Made by a program: the position numbers and the translations under genes
In this document: in pieces, positions 8,943 to 16,682 of the stretch
How positions within the stretch are numbered: position 1 is the stretch's first letter
How the letters are laid out: each line of letters begins with the position of its first letter
From: CAWJEL01 sp964647255
Lineage (GTDB): Bacteria > Chloroflexota > Anaerolineae > CG2-30-64-16
DNA: 41,316 nt
Direction: 5' to 3'
Assembly (NCBI GenBank): GCA_964647255.1
Contig: CAZYGI010000032.1
Location: forward strand, 1-41,316
The notes under the pieces: model-generated
Databases searched by the model: none
Seen by the model: only the letters and a program-made list of their open reading frames with translations
What the model was told of the DNA's origin: nothing

Positions 8943-10255
8943 GGCGCGATCCTTTTCTGAGCCATGAGCAGAGACCAACGCAGTTTGGGCCGAAAGAAGC
9001 CCTGGTCGTTTTTGGGGTTCTTGACGTAAAAGCGGCCAGCCTCGCGGATATAGTCGTGCATCTCTTCGCCGCTGGGATCATGAACCGCAACATCCACGGT
9101 GTAGTCGCCTTGCAGAAGCTGCAGCATGGGCAGTTCGACCGCCACAGTCCCGCGTTCGGGAAGCGGGCCGTCCGTCAATCTGAGCTTCTCGATGGCCGTA
9201 TTGGTGCCATAGCACCAGATGTCATCCGACCGGTAGATGGCGATGCCGAAGGCCGGGTATTTCGCCGGCCGTTGTTTGATCCTGTAGTCGAATTCGATGC
9301 GAATCGGATCCTCGGGCGTAAATGTGCTCGCCGGCCGCTCATCGCGATCTAGCAAGCGCACGTCGCTGATCTCGATCGCACCGTCGCCCCACCGGCGCGC
9401 ATCCGCGCTCGGCGCGCCGCGCGGATGGCGCTGTTCGGCGCGCGTGTCGGCCTCCTGGATCGCCTCGCCAGCCCATTCGGCGACCTGGTTCGCCTGCTCC
9501 TGCGCTGCGGACAGCGCCAGGTAGTCGGCGATGACGCGGCGCGTCGCCCCGAAGGAGCGCACATACCCCTCGTGCAGCCACAAGGCGGTGTCGCACATCT
9601 CGGTGATTTGATCCATGCTGTGGCTCACCAGCAGGATCGTGACGCCGCTGCGCTGGAGCCGTTTGAAGCTTTGGAACGACTTGTGCTGGAACAACTCATC
9701 GCCGACGGCCAGCACCTCATCCACGAGCAGAATCTCGGGGCGCAGATGGGTGGCGACGGCGAACCCCAGGCGCACATACATGCCGGACGAATAGTGCTTC
9801 ACCGGCATGTCAATGTACGGCCCGATATCGGCGAAGTCCACGATGTCGGCCAGCTCCTGCTGGATATCTCGGCGGCTGATTCCGGCGATGGACGCGGCCA
9901 GAAAGATATTCTCCCGGCCGGTCAATTCCGGGTGGAAGCTGGCGCCCAGTTCCAGGAGCGCCGACACCCGCCCGTTGACCACCACCTCGCCGCCAGTCGG
10001 CTCCAGGATGCGGGCAATCAGCTTGAGGATCGTGCTCTTCCCGGCGCCGTTTTCGCCGATGATCCCCAGCGTCGTCCCCCGGCGCAACTCGAAGCTGACA
10101 TCTCGGAGCGGCCAGAAGCTCTCCGAGGGTTCCCGGCGTTTGAATGGCCGGGTGAACGTCTCCATGAACGTCCGGTGGGTTGTGCGGTTCAGGTCGAATC
10201 GTTTGGATACGTTCGTCAGGCGCACCGGCATTTCAGCAGAGGCAGTCGGCAGCAT
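8939..10255 (-). CDS. wzt: Polysaccharide ABC exporter ATPase with C-terminal Wzt domain
   Basis: This is the cytoplasmic ATP-binding subunit that powers export of an undecaprenyl-linked polysaccharide through the Wzm channel. Walker A is GENGAGKST at residues 67-75. The signature-like HYSSGMYVRLGFA lies near 160, and Walker B ILLVDEVLAVGD near 183 precedes the switch histidine (LVSHSM). After the nucleotide-binding domain, about residues 260-438 form a beta-sandwich region (ISDVRLLDRDE, FDYRIKQ, YGTNTAIEKL) matching the Wzt C-terminal fold that recognises the modified non-reducing end of the glycan. The extended length (438 versus ~250 for Wzt/KpsT without it) supports this. The ATG follows the wzm stop by one base, with GAGGA 8 bases upstream. 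Confidence 0.93.
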   Translation of the reverse strand: MLPTASAEMPVRLTNVSKRFDLNRTTHRTFMETFTRPFKRREPSESFWPLRDVSFELRRGTTLGIIGENGAGKSTILKLIARILEPTGGEVVVNGRVSALLELGASFHPELTGRENIFLAASIAGISRRDIQQELADIVDFADIGPYIDMPVKHYSSGMYVRLGFAVATHLRPEILLVDEVLAVGDELFQHKSFQSFKRLQRSGVTILLVSHSMDQITEMCDTALWLHEGYVRSFGATRRVIADYLALSAAQEQANQVAEWAGEAIQEADTRAEQRHPRGAPSADARRWGDGAIEISDVRLLDRDERPASTFTPEDPIRIEFDYRIKQRPAKYPAFGIAIYRSDDIWCYGTNTAIEKLRLTDGPLPERGTVAVELPMLQLLQGDYTVDVAVHDPSGEEMHDYIREAGRFYVKNPKNDQGFFRPKLRWSLLMAQKRIAP

Positions 10256-10256
10256 C

Positions 10257-11174
10257 TCAGACTTCCTCGCTGAAACGTGCGCTGCTGCGGACGCACAGCC
10301 AGTATCCGAACACCAGCACGGCCAAGGCGGTCACCGCGGTGCGCAGAAAGAAGTCAAGATCTGTGCGATAGCCGAAGTAGAGCAAGTCGCGGTACGTGCT
10401 GATCAAAGAGGCCATCGGGTTGAGGATGTACATGAGCCGATGAACATCCAGGTGGATGCCCCAAACCGTGGCGCTGGTCGGCAAGACGTTGATGGCGTAG
10501 AAAACGGGCGTCAAGAAGAACCACGCCAGCATCACCACGTCCATGATCATCAGCGTGTCTCGGTAGAAGACGTTCACCGTGGCGAGGATCAGCGCAATCC
10601 CGGTGACAAAACAGGTCTGGATCAGGATGACCACCGGCAGCAGCCAGATATAGGGGCTCAAGTGAACCCGGAAGATGATCAGGACCACAAAAAGGACGAC
10701 CAGGGCCAGCAGGAAGTTGACCAGGTTCGCCAGCACGCTGGCGATCGGCAGCGCCTCGCGGGGGAAGTAGACTTTCTTGACCAGGTTGCCGTTGGCGACG
10801 ATGCTGCTGATGCCCGTCATCACGCCGGCGCTGGTGTAATTCCACGGCAGAAGCCCGCAGAGCAAGAAAATCGGGAACTTTTCAATCTGGTTGTTCGGCA
10901 TCATCAGGCCGAAAACCAGGGTGAAGACCACCATCATGCCCAGGGGGTTCAGCAGGCTCCAGAAAAAGCCCAAGACGCTGCTCTTGTAGCGCGCCTTGAG
11001 CTCCCGGACCGTGAGATTCCAGACCAATTCCCGGTAGCGCACCAGCTCGCGCAGATGCCAGATCAGGGAATGTCCGCGTCGGGCCCGTATGCCCTTCACC
11101 GAAGCTGTCGAGGACAAAACTGAACTCCCGAATAATTCATCGCCCACCGGGCGCGCGGCGGCTAAGACTGCCAT
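10257..11174 (-). CDS. wzm: Polysaccharide ABC exporter permease (ABC-2 type)
   Basis: This is the membrane channel of the Wzm/Wzt glycan exporter, 305 residues from ATG 11174. The amphipathic gate helix and coupling region read LVRYRELVWNLTVRELKARYKSS, typical of Wzm/KpsM-type permeases. Six hydrophobic segments follow (for example LGFFWSLLNPLGMMVVFTL, then FLLALVVLFVVLIIF), with the characteristic LVKKVYFPREALPIA loop. The open frame continues upstream to 11351, but that part overlaps the preceding GT4 gene and has no family similarity. ATG 11174 follows a TATAAT element by only 14 bases, so the mRNA leader would be very short. It is followed directly by wzt. Confidence 0.9.
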   Translation of the reverse strand: MAVLAAARPVGDELFGSSVLSSTASVKGIRARRGHSLIWHLRELVRYRELVWNLTVRELKARYKSSVLGFFWSLLNPLGMMVVFTLVFGLMMPNNQIEKFPIFLLCGLLPWNYTSAGVMTGISSIVANGNLVKKVYFPREALPIASVLANLVNFLLALVVLFVVLIIFRVHLSPYIWLLPVVILIQTCFVTGIALILATVNVFYRDTLMIMDVVMLAWFFLTPVFYAINVLPTSATVWGIHLDVHRLMYILNPMASLISTYRDLLYFGYRTDLDFFLRTAVTALAVLVFGYWLCVRSSARFSEEV

Positions 11175-11187
11175 CCGCGAGAAGACG

Positions 11188-11217
11188 ATTATACAAGAGG
11201 GGAGCGAAAAGCACCAA
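11188..11217 (-). promoter_or_regulatory. Sigma70-type promoter for wzm-wzt block
   Basis: On the minus strand a perfect TATAAT (11188-11193) is preceded by 18 bases and TTGGTG (11212-11217), a weak -35. The -10 is preceded by TTG. Predicted transcription start is near 11181, about 7 bases before the wzm ATG, with no room for a ribosome site. It lies in the 46-base gap after the upstream GT4 gene. Confidence 0.6.
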
Positions 11218-11220
11218 CTG

Positions 11221-12498
11221 TCACGGGCGGATGGCGATGGCGGTGTGGTACACCTGTTCCATGAGGCGGCCGGCCCTGATCCAACTGAAGTCTTGCTCGG
11301 TGCGCTCTCGGAGGTGCGCGCCGAGCGCCCGCAGACGGGCCGGATCAGCATCCAGCAAATTCAGATACGCGACCAGGCGGTCTGCCAGGCCGGCGACGTC
11401 ACCCCGCGCCGCGAGGCCTTCATCTGCGGCGAGAAACTCGCGCGCCACCGGGGTGTCGAACGCGACCGTGGGCAGGCCGACCGCCATATAGTTTAGTAGT
11501 TTGCCTGCGCCTTCGGTCATCGAGAGTTTTGGCGCAGCTGCGATGTCACCCAGGGCCAGATAGGCGGGCGCCTCGGCGTAGGGGATCCGGCCCGTGAACG
11601 TGACAAAACCGCTGATGCCCAAGCTTTCAGCGCGCTGCCGGTAGAAATCCAGGTTGGGGAAGCCCATCAGCAGCAGATGCGCGTCCTGGCGCTCGCGCAC
11701 GATGCGCTGCAGCGCCTCCAGCAGCAGGCCGGTGCCCTGGTATTCGGCCAGCAGCCCCAGGTAGACGATCAACTTGCGCTCCAGCGGGATGCCCAGCTCG
11801 TGGCGCAAGGCCATGCGGTCCTCGACCGGATAAGTCTCTCGGGAGCGAAATTGGGCGGTGTCCACGCAGTCGGGCAGCGCCTGCACGCGAGCCGGCTGGC
11901 AGCCAAACTGCTCAATCAACAGTCGTTCAGCGTTGGCCGTGCTGGTGAGGATGCGGGCGGCGCGGTGATCTATCCATGTCTCGAGCCGCAAAAAACTTTT
12001 CGCGGCAAACCCATCCGGGCGGAGAAAGTGGTGATCCAGCATCTCGCCGGTCATGCTGCCCTGGAAATCGAACACGACGGGGATGCGGAAAAACCAGCCC
12101 AGGACGAGCCCGATCAGGGCGCCTTCATGCAGGTGCGCATGTAGGATGTCGAAGTGCTCGCGTGCCAGCAGTGACAGCGTCTTCAATCCGAGCAGCGCGT
12201 CGAAGGCGATTTTGTGGCGGCTGGAGCCTACTTCATAATCGCGGCGCCAGGGGATCGGGAGCGTGCGCCGGATGTCCAGGCCGGGCACCGGGTTGCCGTT
12301 CGCGTAGGTGGCGATCGTGACCCGATGTCCGAGCCGTTGGAGGACGCGCGCCTCTTCGAGGATGCGCACGTGGCAGCCGTAATCGGCGAAAAAGCTGGTG
12401 GGCGCGATCATCAGCACACGGTAACTGTGCTGTTGATCATCGCATGGCTGGCGGCCCGGCTGCGTTGCGCGGGTCGAATCATCTGTGGATGCGCCCAT
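11221..12498 (-). CDS. GT4-type glycosyltransferase
   Basis: This 425-residue predicted sugar transferase has a hydrophilic ~25-residue lead, then YRVLMIAPTSFFADYGCHVRI (first GT4 strand and loop) and ILHAHLHEGALIG. VFDFQGSMTGEMLDHHF in mid-protein is typical of GT4 enzymes acting on exported polymers. The C-terminal Rossmann domain starts near residue 240 (KLIVYLGLLAEYQGTGLL) and carries VTFTGRIPYAEAPAYLALGDIA. KLSMTEGAGKLLNYMAVGLPTVAFD replaces the usual E-x7-E motif but keeps EGAGKLLNYM. It begins 13 bases after the lipoprotein stop and no good ribosome site is seen, so translation may depend on coupling. It precedes wzm, which has its own promoter. Confidence 0.85.
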   Translation of the reverse strand: MGASTDDSTRATQPGRQPCDDQQHSYRVLMIAPTSFFADYGCHVRILEEARVLQRLGHRVTIATYANGNPVPGLDIRRTLPIPWRRDYEVGSSRHKIAFDALLGLKTLSLLAREHFDILHAHLHEGALIGLVLGWFFRIPVVFDFQGSMTGEMLDHHFLRPDGFAAKSFLRLETWIDHRAARILTSTANAERLLIEQFGCQPARVQALPDCVDTAQFRSRETYPVEDRMALRHELGIPLERKLIVYLGLLAEYQGTGLLLEALQRIVRERQDAHLLLMGFPNLDFYRQRAESLGISGFVTFTGRIPYAEAPAYLALGDIAAAPKLSMTEGAGKLLNYMAVGLPTVAFDTPVAREFLAADEGLAARGDVAGLADRLVAYLNLLDADPARLRALGAHLRERTEQDFSWIRAGRLMEQVYHTAIAIRP

Positions 12499-12511
12499 CC
12501 TGTGGCGACTC

Positions 12512-13060
12512 TTACTGCAAGGTGATGGTTTGTTCGCCCAGGTCGGTCACCTGGCCGGCAGCAACATCAATCACGCGCGCTTGATCCTTCTCGCCCATGA
12601 TCGGCACAGCCTTTTCAGGCGTCACGCCGACAACCAGGACGTACGGGCCCGGGTCGAGATCTGGCACCTGGAACGCGCCCGCCGGATCCACCGGCCACGA
12701 GAGAGCATGCGCGGGATCAAGGTAGTAAACGCCGACGGTCTTGGCGTCGTTCCAGACGAACTTCGCCGCGAACACCTGGGCGCCTTCTGGCAAGCTGCCG
12801 ACGCTGTTGCGGATCGTGCCGACGATGACGCCCTTGTCGGCCGCAGGGGTCACAGGGATCACTGGGGCGGGCGTGGCGGCGGCCACAGCCGCCGCACCTG
12901 CGCTGGTCGCGGCCGGCTGCGCGGCTGCTTCCGTCGCCGGCGGCAGCGGGCTCTCGAACGGCTTGGCGGGCGGGACTGTGCAGCCGACTAGGCCCATCAA
13001 GAGCAGAAACAGAACCGCGAAGCCTGACAGCTTCGCATAGGGTTTGTGTTGTTCGGTCAT
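12512..13060 (-). CDS. Putative lipoprotein with carboxypeptidase-regulatory-like beta domain
   Basis: This 182-residue protein is probably exported and lipid-anchored. A short charged N-terminus is followed by a hydrophobic stretch and the lipobox LVGC, with Cys27 as the predicted acylated residue. An Ala/Pro-rich linker spans about residues 30-75. The C-terminal ~100 residues (GVIVGTIRNSVGSLPEGAQVFAAKF ending in VAAGQVTDLGEQTITLQ) resemble the Ig-like regulatory fold that packs GxVxD-type strands; one such signature, DPAGAFQVPDLDPGPYVLVVGV, is clear. No catalytic residues are visible. It sits between the surface-protein terminator and a GT4 gene. No convincing promoter or ribosome site was found. 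The role could be scaffolding or binding at the cell surface. Confidence 0.72.
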   Translation of the reverse strand: MTEQHKPYAKLSGFAVLFLLLMGLVGCTVPPAKPFESPLPPATEAAAQPAATSAGAAAVAAATPAPVIPVTPAADKGVIVGTIRNSVGSLPEGAQVFAAKFVWNDAKTVGVYYLDPAHALSWPVDPAGAFQVPDLDPGPYVLVVGVTPEKAVPIMGEKDQARVIDVAAGQVTDLGEQTITLQ

Positions 13061-13096
13061 GTAGTTATGGCTCGCCTTCTGAGCAGGATACAGACG

Positions 13097-13134
13097 AAAA
13101 GAGAAGCGGACGAACGCATCGCCGTCCGCTTCTC
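13097..13134 (-). terminator. Rho-independent terminator of the surface-protein gene
   Basis: A perfect 12-bp stem (13101-13112 with 13123-13134), 10-base loop, is followed on the minus strand by TTTTCG. It lies 28 bases beyond the stop of the secreted four-repeat protein and separates it from the lipoprotein gene. Confidence 0.88.
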
Positions 13135-13161
13135 TGCGACTGGCCTACAGGAGGCTAGCGA

Positions 13162-14625
13162 TCAGGGGACCGCAATGCCGTTGTAGTCTTCGGCGAAGCG
13201 GGTCGTGGTGCCCAGAGCCGGGACCACATCCTTCTGCGCACGGACCACGACGGCCACCGGCTGGTCGCTCGTGATTTCCACCGCGCCGCCAAGCGGCGAG
13301 TAGCCGAACGTCCCACCGGTCAGCGCGCCGGCTGACATTGCCGTGGTGTTCTTCTTGATGAAGCGGTTGATCGGCGAACCGGCCGTGGCCAGGGTTTCCG
13401 TGCCCTTCAAATTGCCGTTGGCGTCATAGTACTTCGCCTGGACATTGGTGGCCGGAGCGGAGCCGATGTTCATGACCGCGATGTAGGTGCTGTAGTCGCT
13501 GCTGGTCGTGGCCGCCCAGCGGACGAACGGCAGCGCAACCTTCGTGGCGCCTGTCGCCAGGCCCAGGAACGCAGTCGAGACGCCGCCGATGCCGTTCTTT
13601 GAGCGCATCTTGCCCATGGCAATGATGTTCGCACCGGTGCTCTTGATCACGGCCGAGCCGAGCTTGCCGACTGCAACGCCGTAGGGGCACGGGTTCTCGC
13701 TGAGTTTGGCGCCCGGCGCCAGCGACTTGGCGGGCATATTCCCGATCAAGGCGCCGGTCGTGTCGTAGAAGTCAATCGAGACGCTGGCGGTGTTGGTCAT
13801 GCTGACGTTCTGGATCGCGAAGTAGGAGGTGACGGGTTGTGACGTTGCCTCGCATGCGATGGACGGCATGTAGATGGTGTCAGCGCCGGCCGACACACCC
13901 TCGAAGGCGTACGCCTCACGGCCGGAGTCCATCGTTTCCTGGACGCTCGCCACCAGCTTGCCGGCGGTCGCAGCATCGCCCTTCTTGGCGCCGGTGATCA
14001 CGGCCGAGCCGGTGAAGTCCGCCGGCATGAGATCGCCCGCATTGCTGGCGCCGCCCAAGATCTTGTCCGACTGCGCCGGGATGTCGTAGTTCAGGTCTTT
14101 CACCGGGGTCGTGGAACCGGCCGCGTAGACCTTCACATTCGCAGTGACCTCAAAGCTCTCGGTGTTCTGGATCGCGAGCGTGGAGGTGAACCCGAACTTG
14201 TGGTTCAGCAGCGTGGGGATGAAAATCTGCGCTGCCGCATCGGCATCGGAGAACCCGGTGTAGATCAAGCGACCATAGTTGCCGAGATCGGGGTCCGCAG
14301 CGAACTGCACGGCGGCGGAAACCACGTAGACATCCGAGCTCAACACGGCCGAACCCTTGAACCCGGTGGGCAGCGTGCTGACGCCGCCGACCAGCAGTTG
14401 GCCGCTGGCGTGCGCGGGCAGGGCGATGTCGGGCAGGGTGATCGGGGTCGCGCTGCCTTCAGCGTAGAATGAGACCGACAGCGTGCCGGCCGAGTCGCTG
14501 GGCGTGTAATACGCAATCGAAGACACCCAGGCCTGGTTGGTAGCCGACTGCGCAAAGGCTGCCGGGACAATCATCGCAGAAAGGAGCATTACTGCGACGA
14601 GCGCGAACAGGATTTTCTTAGACAT
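13162..14625 (-). CDS. Secreted protein with four tandem beta-rich repeats
   Basis: This 487-residue protein has a classic signal peptide (MSKKILFALVAVMLLSAM, predicted cut after AFA at residue 25) and no later membrane segment or visible anchor. The mature part consists of four related units at about residues 31-113, 133-232, 251-348 and 363-465. Each runs: a FIP/MPS/LPF-type strand, TSTLAIQN or TYIAVMNIGS, a V-x-V-x-FYD/VYAAGST strand, an LPA-type turn, GSAVI/GGAVEI, then a VVA-x-V strand. This suggests repeated Ig-like modules of a surface layer or adhesin. ATG 14625 has AGGAGG 6 bases upstream, the strongest ribosome site in the region. The gene has its own promoter and terminator, so it is probably expressed highly and independently. 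I do not recognise the family; function is unknown. Confidence 0.82.
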   Translation of the reverse strand: MSKKILFALVAVMLLSAMIVPAAFAQSATNQAWVSSIAYYTPSDSAGTLSVSFYAEGSATPITLPDIALPAHASGQLLVGGVSTLPTGFKGSAVLSSDVYVVSAAVQFAADPDLGNYGRLIYTGFSDADAAAQIFIPTLLNHKFGFTSTLAIQNTESFEVTANVKVYAAGSTTPVKDLNYDIPAQSDKILGGASNAGDLMPADFTGSAVITGAKKGDAATAGKLVASVQETMDSGREAYAFEGVSAGADTIYMPSIACEATSQPVTSYFAIQNVSMTNTASVSIDFYDTTGALIGNMPAKSLAPGAKLSENPCPYGVAVGKLGSAVIKSTGANIIAMGKMRSKNGIGGVSTAFLGLATGATKVALPFVRWAATTSSDYSTYIAVMNIGSAPATNVQAKYYDANGNLKGTETLATAGSPINRFIKKNTTAMSAGALTGGTFGYSPLGGAVEITSDQPVAVVVRAQKDVVPALGTTTRFAEDYNGIAVP

Positions 14626-14669
14626 GGTTTTCCTCCTGTAGGAGTTGGTAGCACTGTGTGCCACGGTGC

Positions 14670-14697
14670 AGGATAGCATAAATCACCCGAAAGGCAA
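14670..14697 (-). promoter_or_regulatory. Candidate promoter of the four-repeat secreted protein
   Basis: Minus-strand TTGCCT (14692-14697), 16-base spacer and TATCCT (14670-14675) lie in the 85-base gap before the gene. A small 7-bp hairpin (GTGGCAC with GTGCTAC) lies in the predicted leader, just upstream of the AGGAGG site. The match is moderate. Confidence 0.45.
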
Positions 14698-14710
14698 TAC
14701 CCCCTTTGGA

Positions 14711-15460
14711 TTATTCGACGGAATCCGGGGTATTCCGGCCCACGGGCGGCGATTTGCGCACGATGTGCAGCCGGGCGCCGTGCACAAACACATACTGCGC
14801 CATCTTGTCCCGGAAAAACTCGTCCACCGCCTTCCGGCAGCCTGACCAATCGTCGTAGTCGTCAACGACGATCACCCCACCGGGGATAAGATGCGGCTCG
14901 ATCCGCACCAGGCAGGTCATCACGGAGTCGTACCAGTCCCCATCTATGTGCGCTAACGCAACCGGCTGATGGATCACCAGCGTATCCTGGAACAATCCTT
15001 GCACCAGCGACACAGCGTTTCCCTCGACCGGCAGGCCCAAGGCCTGGAAGTTGTCCTGGACTTTTCGGAACAGCTCGTCCTCGTAGCCGTAATACCGGGC
15101 GCCGCCGATGCCGGGTGAGCCGCCGGCCGCAATGAGGGCATACCGTTCATGGGCGTCGGCGCCATCTTGATCCGTGGGAGCTGGGATCATGGCGAAGACA
15201 TCATACACGTAAAAGGGCCGCGCTGGCGACTTTGCCGCGGCGATGACGATCGCTGAGCCGCCCAGCGCACAGCCCGCTTCGATCAGGATGCCGGCCCGGC
15301 CGCGCCGCTCAATTTCAGTGACGAGCTGGTGCAAATCGTAGAGCGCTTCTTCGCTCAGATAGGTCAGCCCGCGGCCGCGGACCGCGGCGATGATCGGCGG
15401 AATCGTCAGGCCGAAACTGCGACGGACGCGCCATATCAGTTTGCGTAAAAGACTGGACAT
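14711..15460 (-). CDS. TylF/macrocin-type SAM-dependent O-methyltransferase
   Basis: This 249-residue methyltransferase probably adds a methyl group to a sugar hydroxyl. SAM motif I is ILIEAGCALGGSAIVIA near residue 58, and FYVYDVFAMIP follows. The TylF family metal and catalytic block is complete: HIDGDWYDSVMTCL near residue 180, then PGGVIVVDDYDDWSGCRKAV. These include the Asp residues that bind the divalent metal in this family. ATG 15460 is preceded by GAGG at a short 4-base spacing. It is the last gene of the Wzx-containing block. Removal of one copy of a 13-bp tandem repeat just upstream would fuse it in frame to the preceding glycosyltransferase, so the two may act as partners. Confidence 0.87.
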   Translation of the reverse strand: MSSLLRKLIWRVRRSFGLTIPPIIAAVRGRGLTYLSEEALYDLHQLVTEIERRGRAGILIEAGCALGGSAIVIAAAKSPARPFYVYDVFAMIPAPTDQDGADAHERYALIAAGGSPGIGGARYYGYEDELFRKVQDNFQALGLPVEGNAVSLVQGLFQDTLVIHQPVALAHIDGDWYDSVMTCLVRIEPHLIPGGVIVVDDYDDWSGCRKAVDEFFRDKMAQYVFVHGARLHIVRKSPPVGRNTPDSVE

Positions 15461-15470
15461 GATGCCTCGC

Positions 15471-15496
15471 AGATGCTCAAACAAGATGCTCAAACA
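15471..15496. repeat. 13-bp perfect tandem duplication at a glycosyltransferase/methyltransferase junction
   Basis: The unit agatgctcaaaca occurs twice back to back (15471-15483 and 15484-15496). It contains the stop codon of the upstream GT4 gene. With one copy removed, the GT4 frame reads through without a stop into the methyltransferase ATG at 15460. Confidence 0.95.
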
Positions 15497-16682
15497 ACGC
15501 CTCGAATTGATCCGCGATGGCGTCGAGCGAATAGTGCGCCAGCACGTTCTCGCGCGCGGCGAGCGCCATCGCCGCGCCGTGCTCCGGGGCCCGCAGCGCA
15601 GACAACAGCGCCTCTGCCAGGCCCCCCGGGTCACGCGGCCGGCAGAGCAGCCCGGTGCGGCCTGCTTCCACCAGCTCCCGCGTGCCGGGGATGTCGGTCG
15701 CGACGACCGGCGTTCCGCAGACCATGGCCTCCAGGACGACCGTCGGCAGGCCTTCCCAGAGCGAGGGCAGCACGAAAACGTCCATGATCCGGTAGAAATC
15801 CCCCGTGTTCTGCCGCGGGCCTCCGAAGATGACGGCGCCGGTCAGGCCCAGCGTGGCCGCCTGCTGTTCCAGTGCGCCGCGCAGCTCGCCGTCGCCGACA
15901 AGCAGGAATTTGGTTTGCGGCTGCTGGGCCAATACGCCGGGGGCAGCTTCGAGCAAGTAGCAATATCCTTTTTGTTCGGAAAGCCGCCCGACGCTGCCGA
16001 TGACCTGATCCGCGGGCGATATGCCTAGCCCGGCACGCAGCTCTGCCCGGCGGCGCTTCATCTCCAGGTCGGAAACCGCGGGATTGACAAAGCGCCGCAC
16101 GTCAATTCCGTTATAGTAGCACAGTGCGCGGCGGTGGGCGAGCCGCGCGCCCGGCCGGCGATCCAGGCTCGCTACGACCGACTGCGAGACGCCGGTCTCC
16201 GCGTCAAACGCCAGAGGGAACAGCCACTGCGTGAAGACCTGGCGGCAGAGGAACCCGCGCAGCGTATTGTTCCATTCCCAGCGCACCATGCCGTGGGCGG
16301 TGCGCACGAGTGCCTTTGCGCCTAACGGCCGTTTGAGCAGGAGGGCTGCGATGCTGCCTAACTGAAAATGGCTGTGGATCACGTCCACGGGCCGGCCGGC
16401 CAGATGGCGACGGATGTTCTGCAGCGCGTGCACCAGGCGCAGGGGCGAGAAGCCGCGGCCGCGCGCCACGGCCTCACAGGTCTCGATGCCCGCGGCTGCC
16501 AGGATGCCGCGCCAATGTGCCTCGGCCGGCGTGCCGCGCTGCCAGAAGCCGCACACGATCGGCTCGTACCGGCTGAGATCGAGGCGCCGGGCCAGCTCGA
16601 TGCCGTACAACGCGGCGCCGCCCACCGGCTCGCCGATGGCAAACCCGGCAATCAGCACCAGGATGCGTTTTCGCTCCGTCAC
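15477..16682 (-). CDS. GT4-type glycosyltransferase, downstream member of a tandem paralog pair
   Basis: This 401-residue GT-B sugar transferase starts MTERKRILVLIAGFAIGEPVGG and includes the glycine loop GGAALYGIELARRL. DVIHSHFQLGSIAALLL lies near residue 105, and a central IPMGV-like region (YYNGIDVRRF) follows. The second domain has VIGSVGRLSEQKGYCYLL and LLVGDGELRGAL. The donor motif is PSLWEGLPTVVLEAMVCGTPVVATD, with both glutamates. It is a close paralog of the gene directly upstream over its whole length. The GTG start overlaps the upstream stop as GTGA, with GAAGG 8 bases away. Its stop lies in the 13-bp tandem duplication; the C-terminus (FEALFEHLV) is shaped by it. Substrate unknown. 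Confidence 0.9.
   Translation of the reverse strand: MTERKRILVLIAGFAIGEPVGGAALYGIELARRLDLSRYEPIVCGFWQRGTPAEAHWRGILAAAGIETCEAVARGRGFSPLRLVHALQNIRRHLAGRPVDVIHSHFQLGSIAALLLKRPLGAKALVRTAHGMVRWEWNNTLRGFLCRQVFTQWLFPLAFDAETGVSQSVVASLDRRPGARLAHRRALCYYNGIDVRRFVNPAVSDLEMKRRRAELRAGLGISPADQVIGSVGRLSEQKGYCYLLEAAPGVLAQQPQTKFLLVGDGELRGALEQQAATLGLTGAVIFGGPRQNTGDFYRIMDVFVLPSLWEGLPTVVLEAMVCGTPVVATDIPGTRELVEAGRTGLLCRPRDPGGLAEALLSALRAPEHGAAMALAARENVLAHYSLDAIADQFEALFEHLV

Noticed and set aside
11175..11351. Extended N-terminus of the Wzm frame
   Set aside because: It overlaps the end of the GT4 gene and lacks similarity to permeases; ATG 11174 follows a TATAAT and leaves a normal-sized protein.
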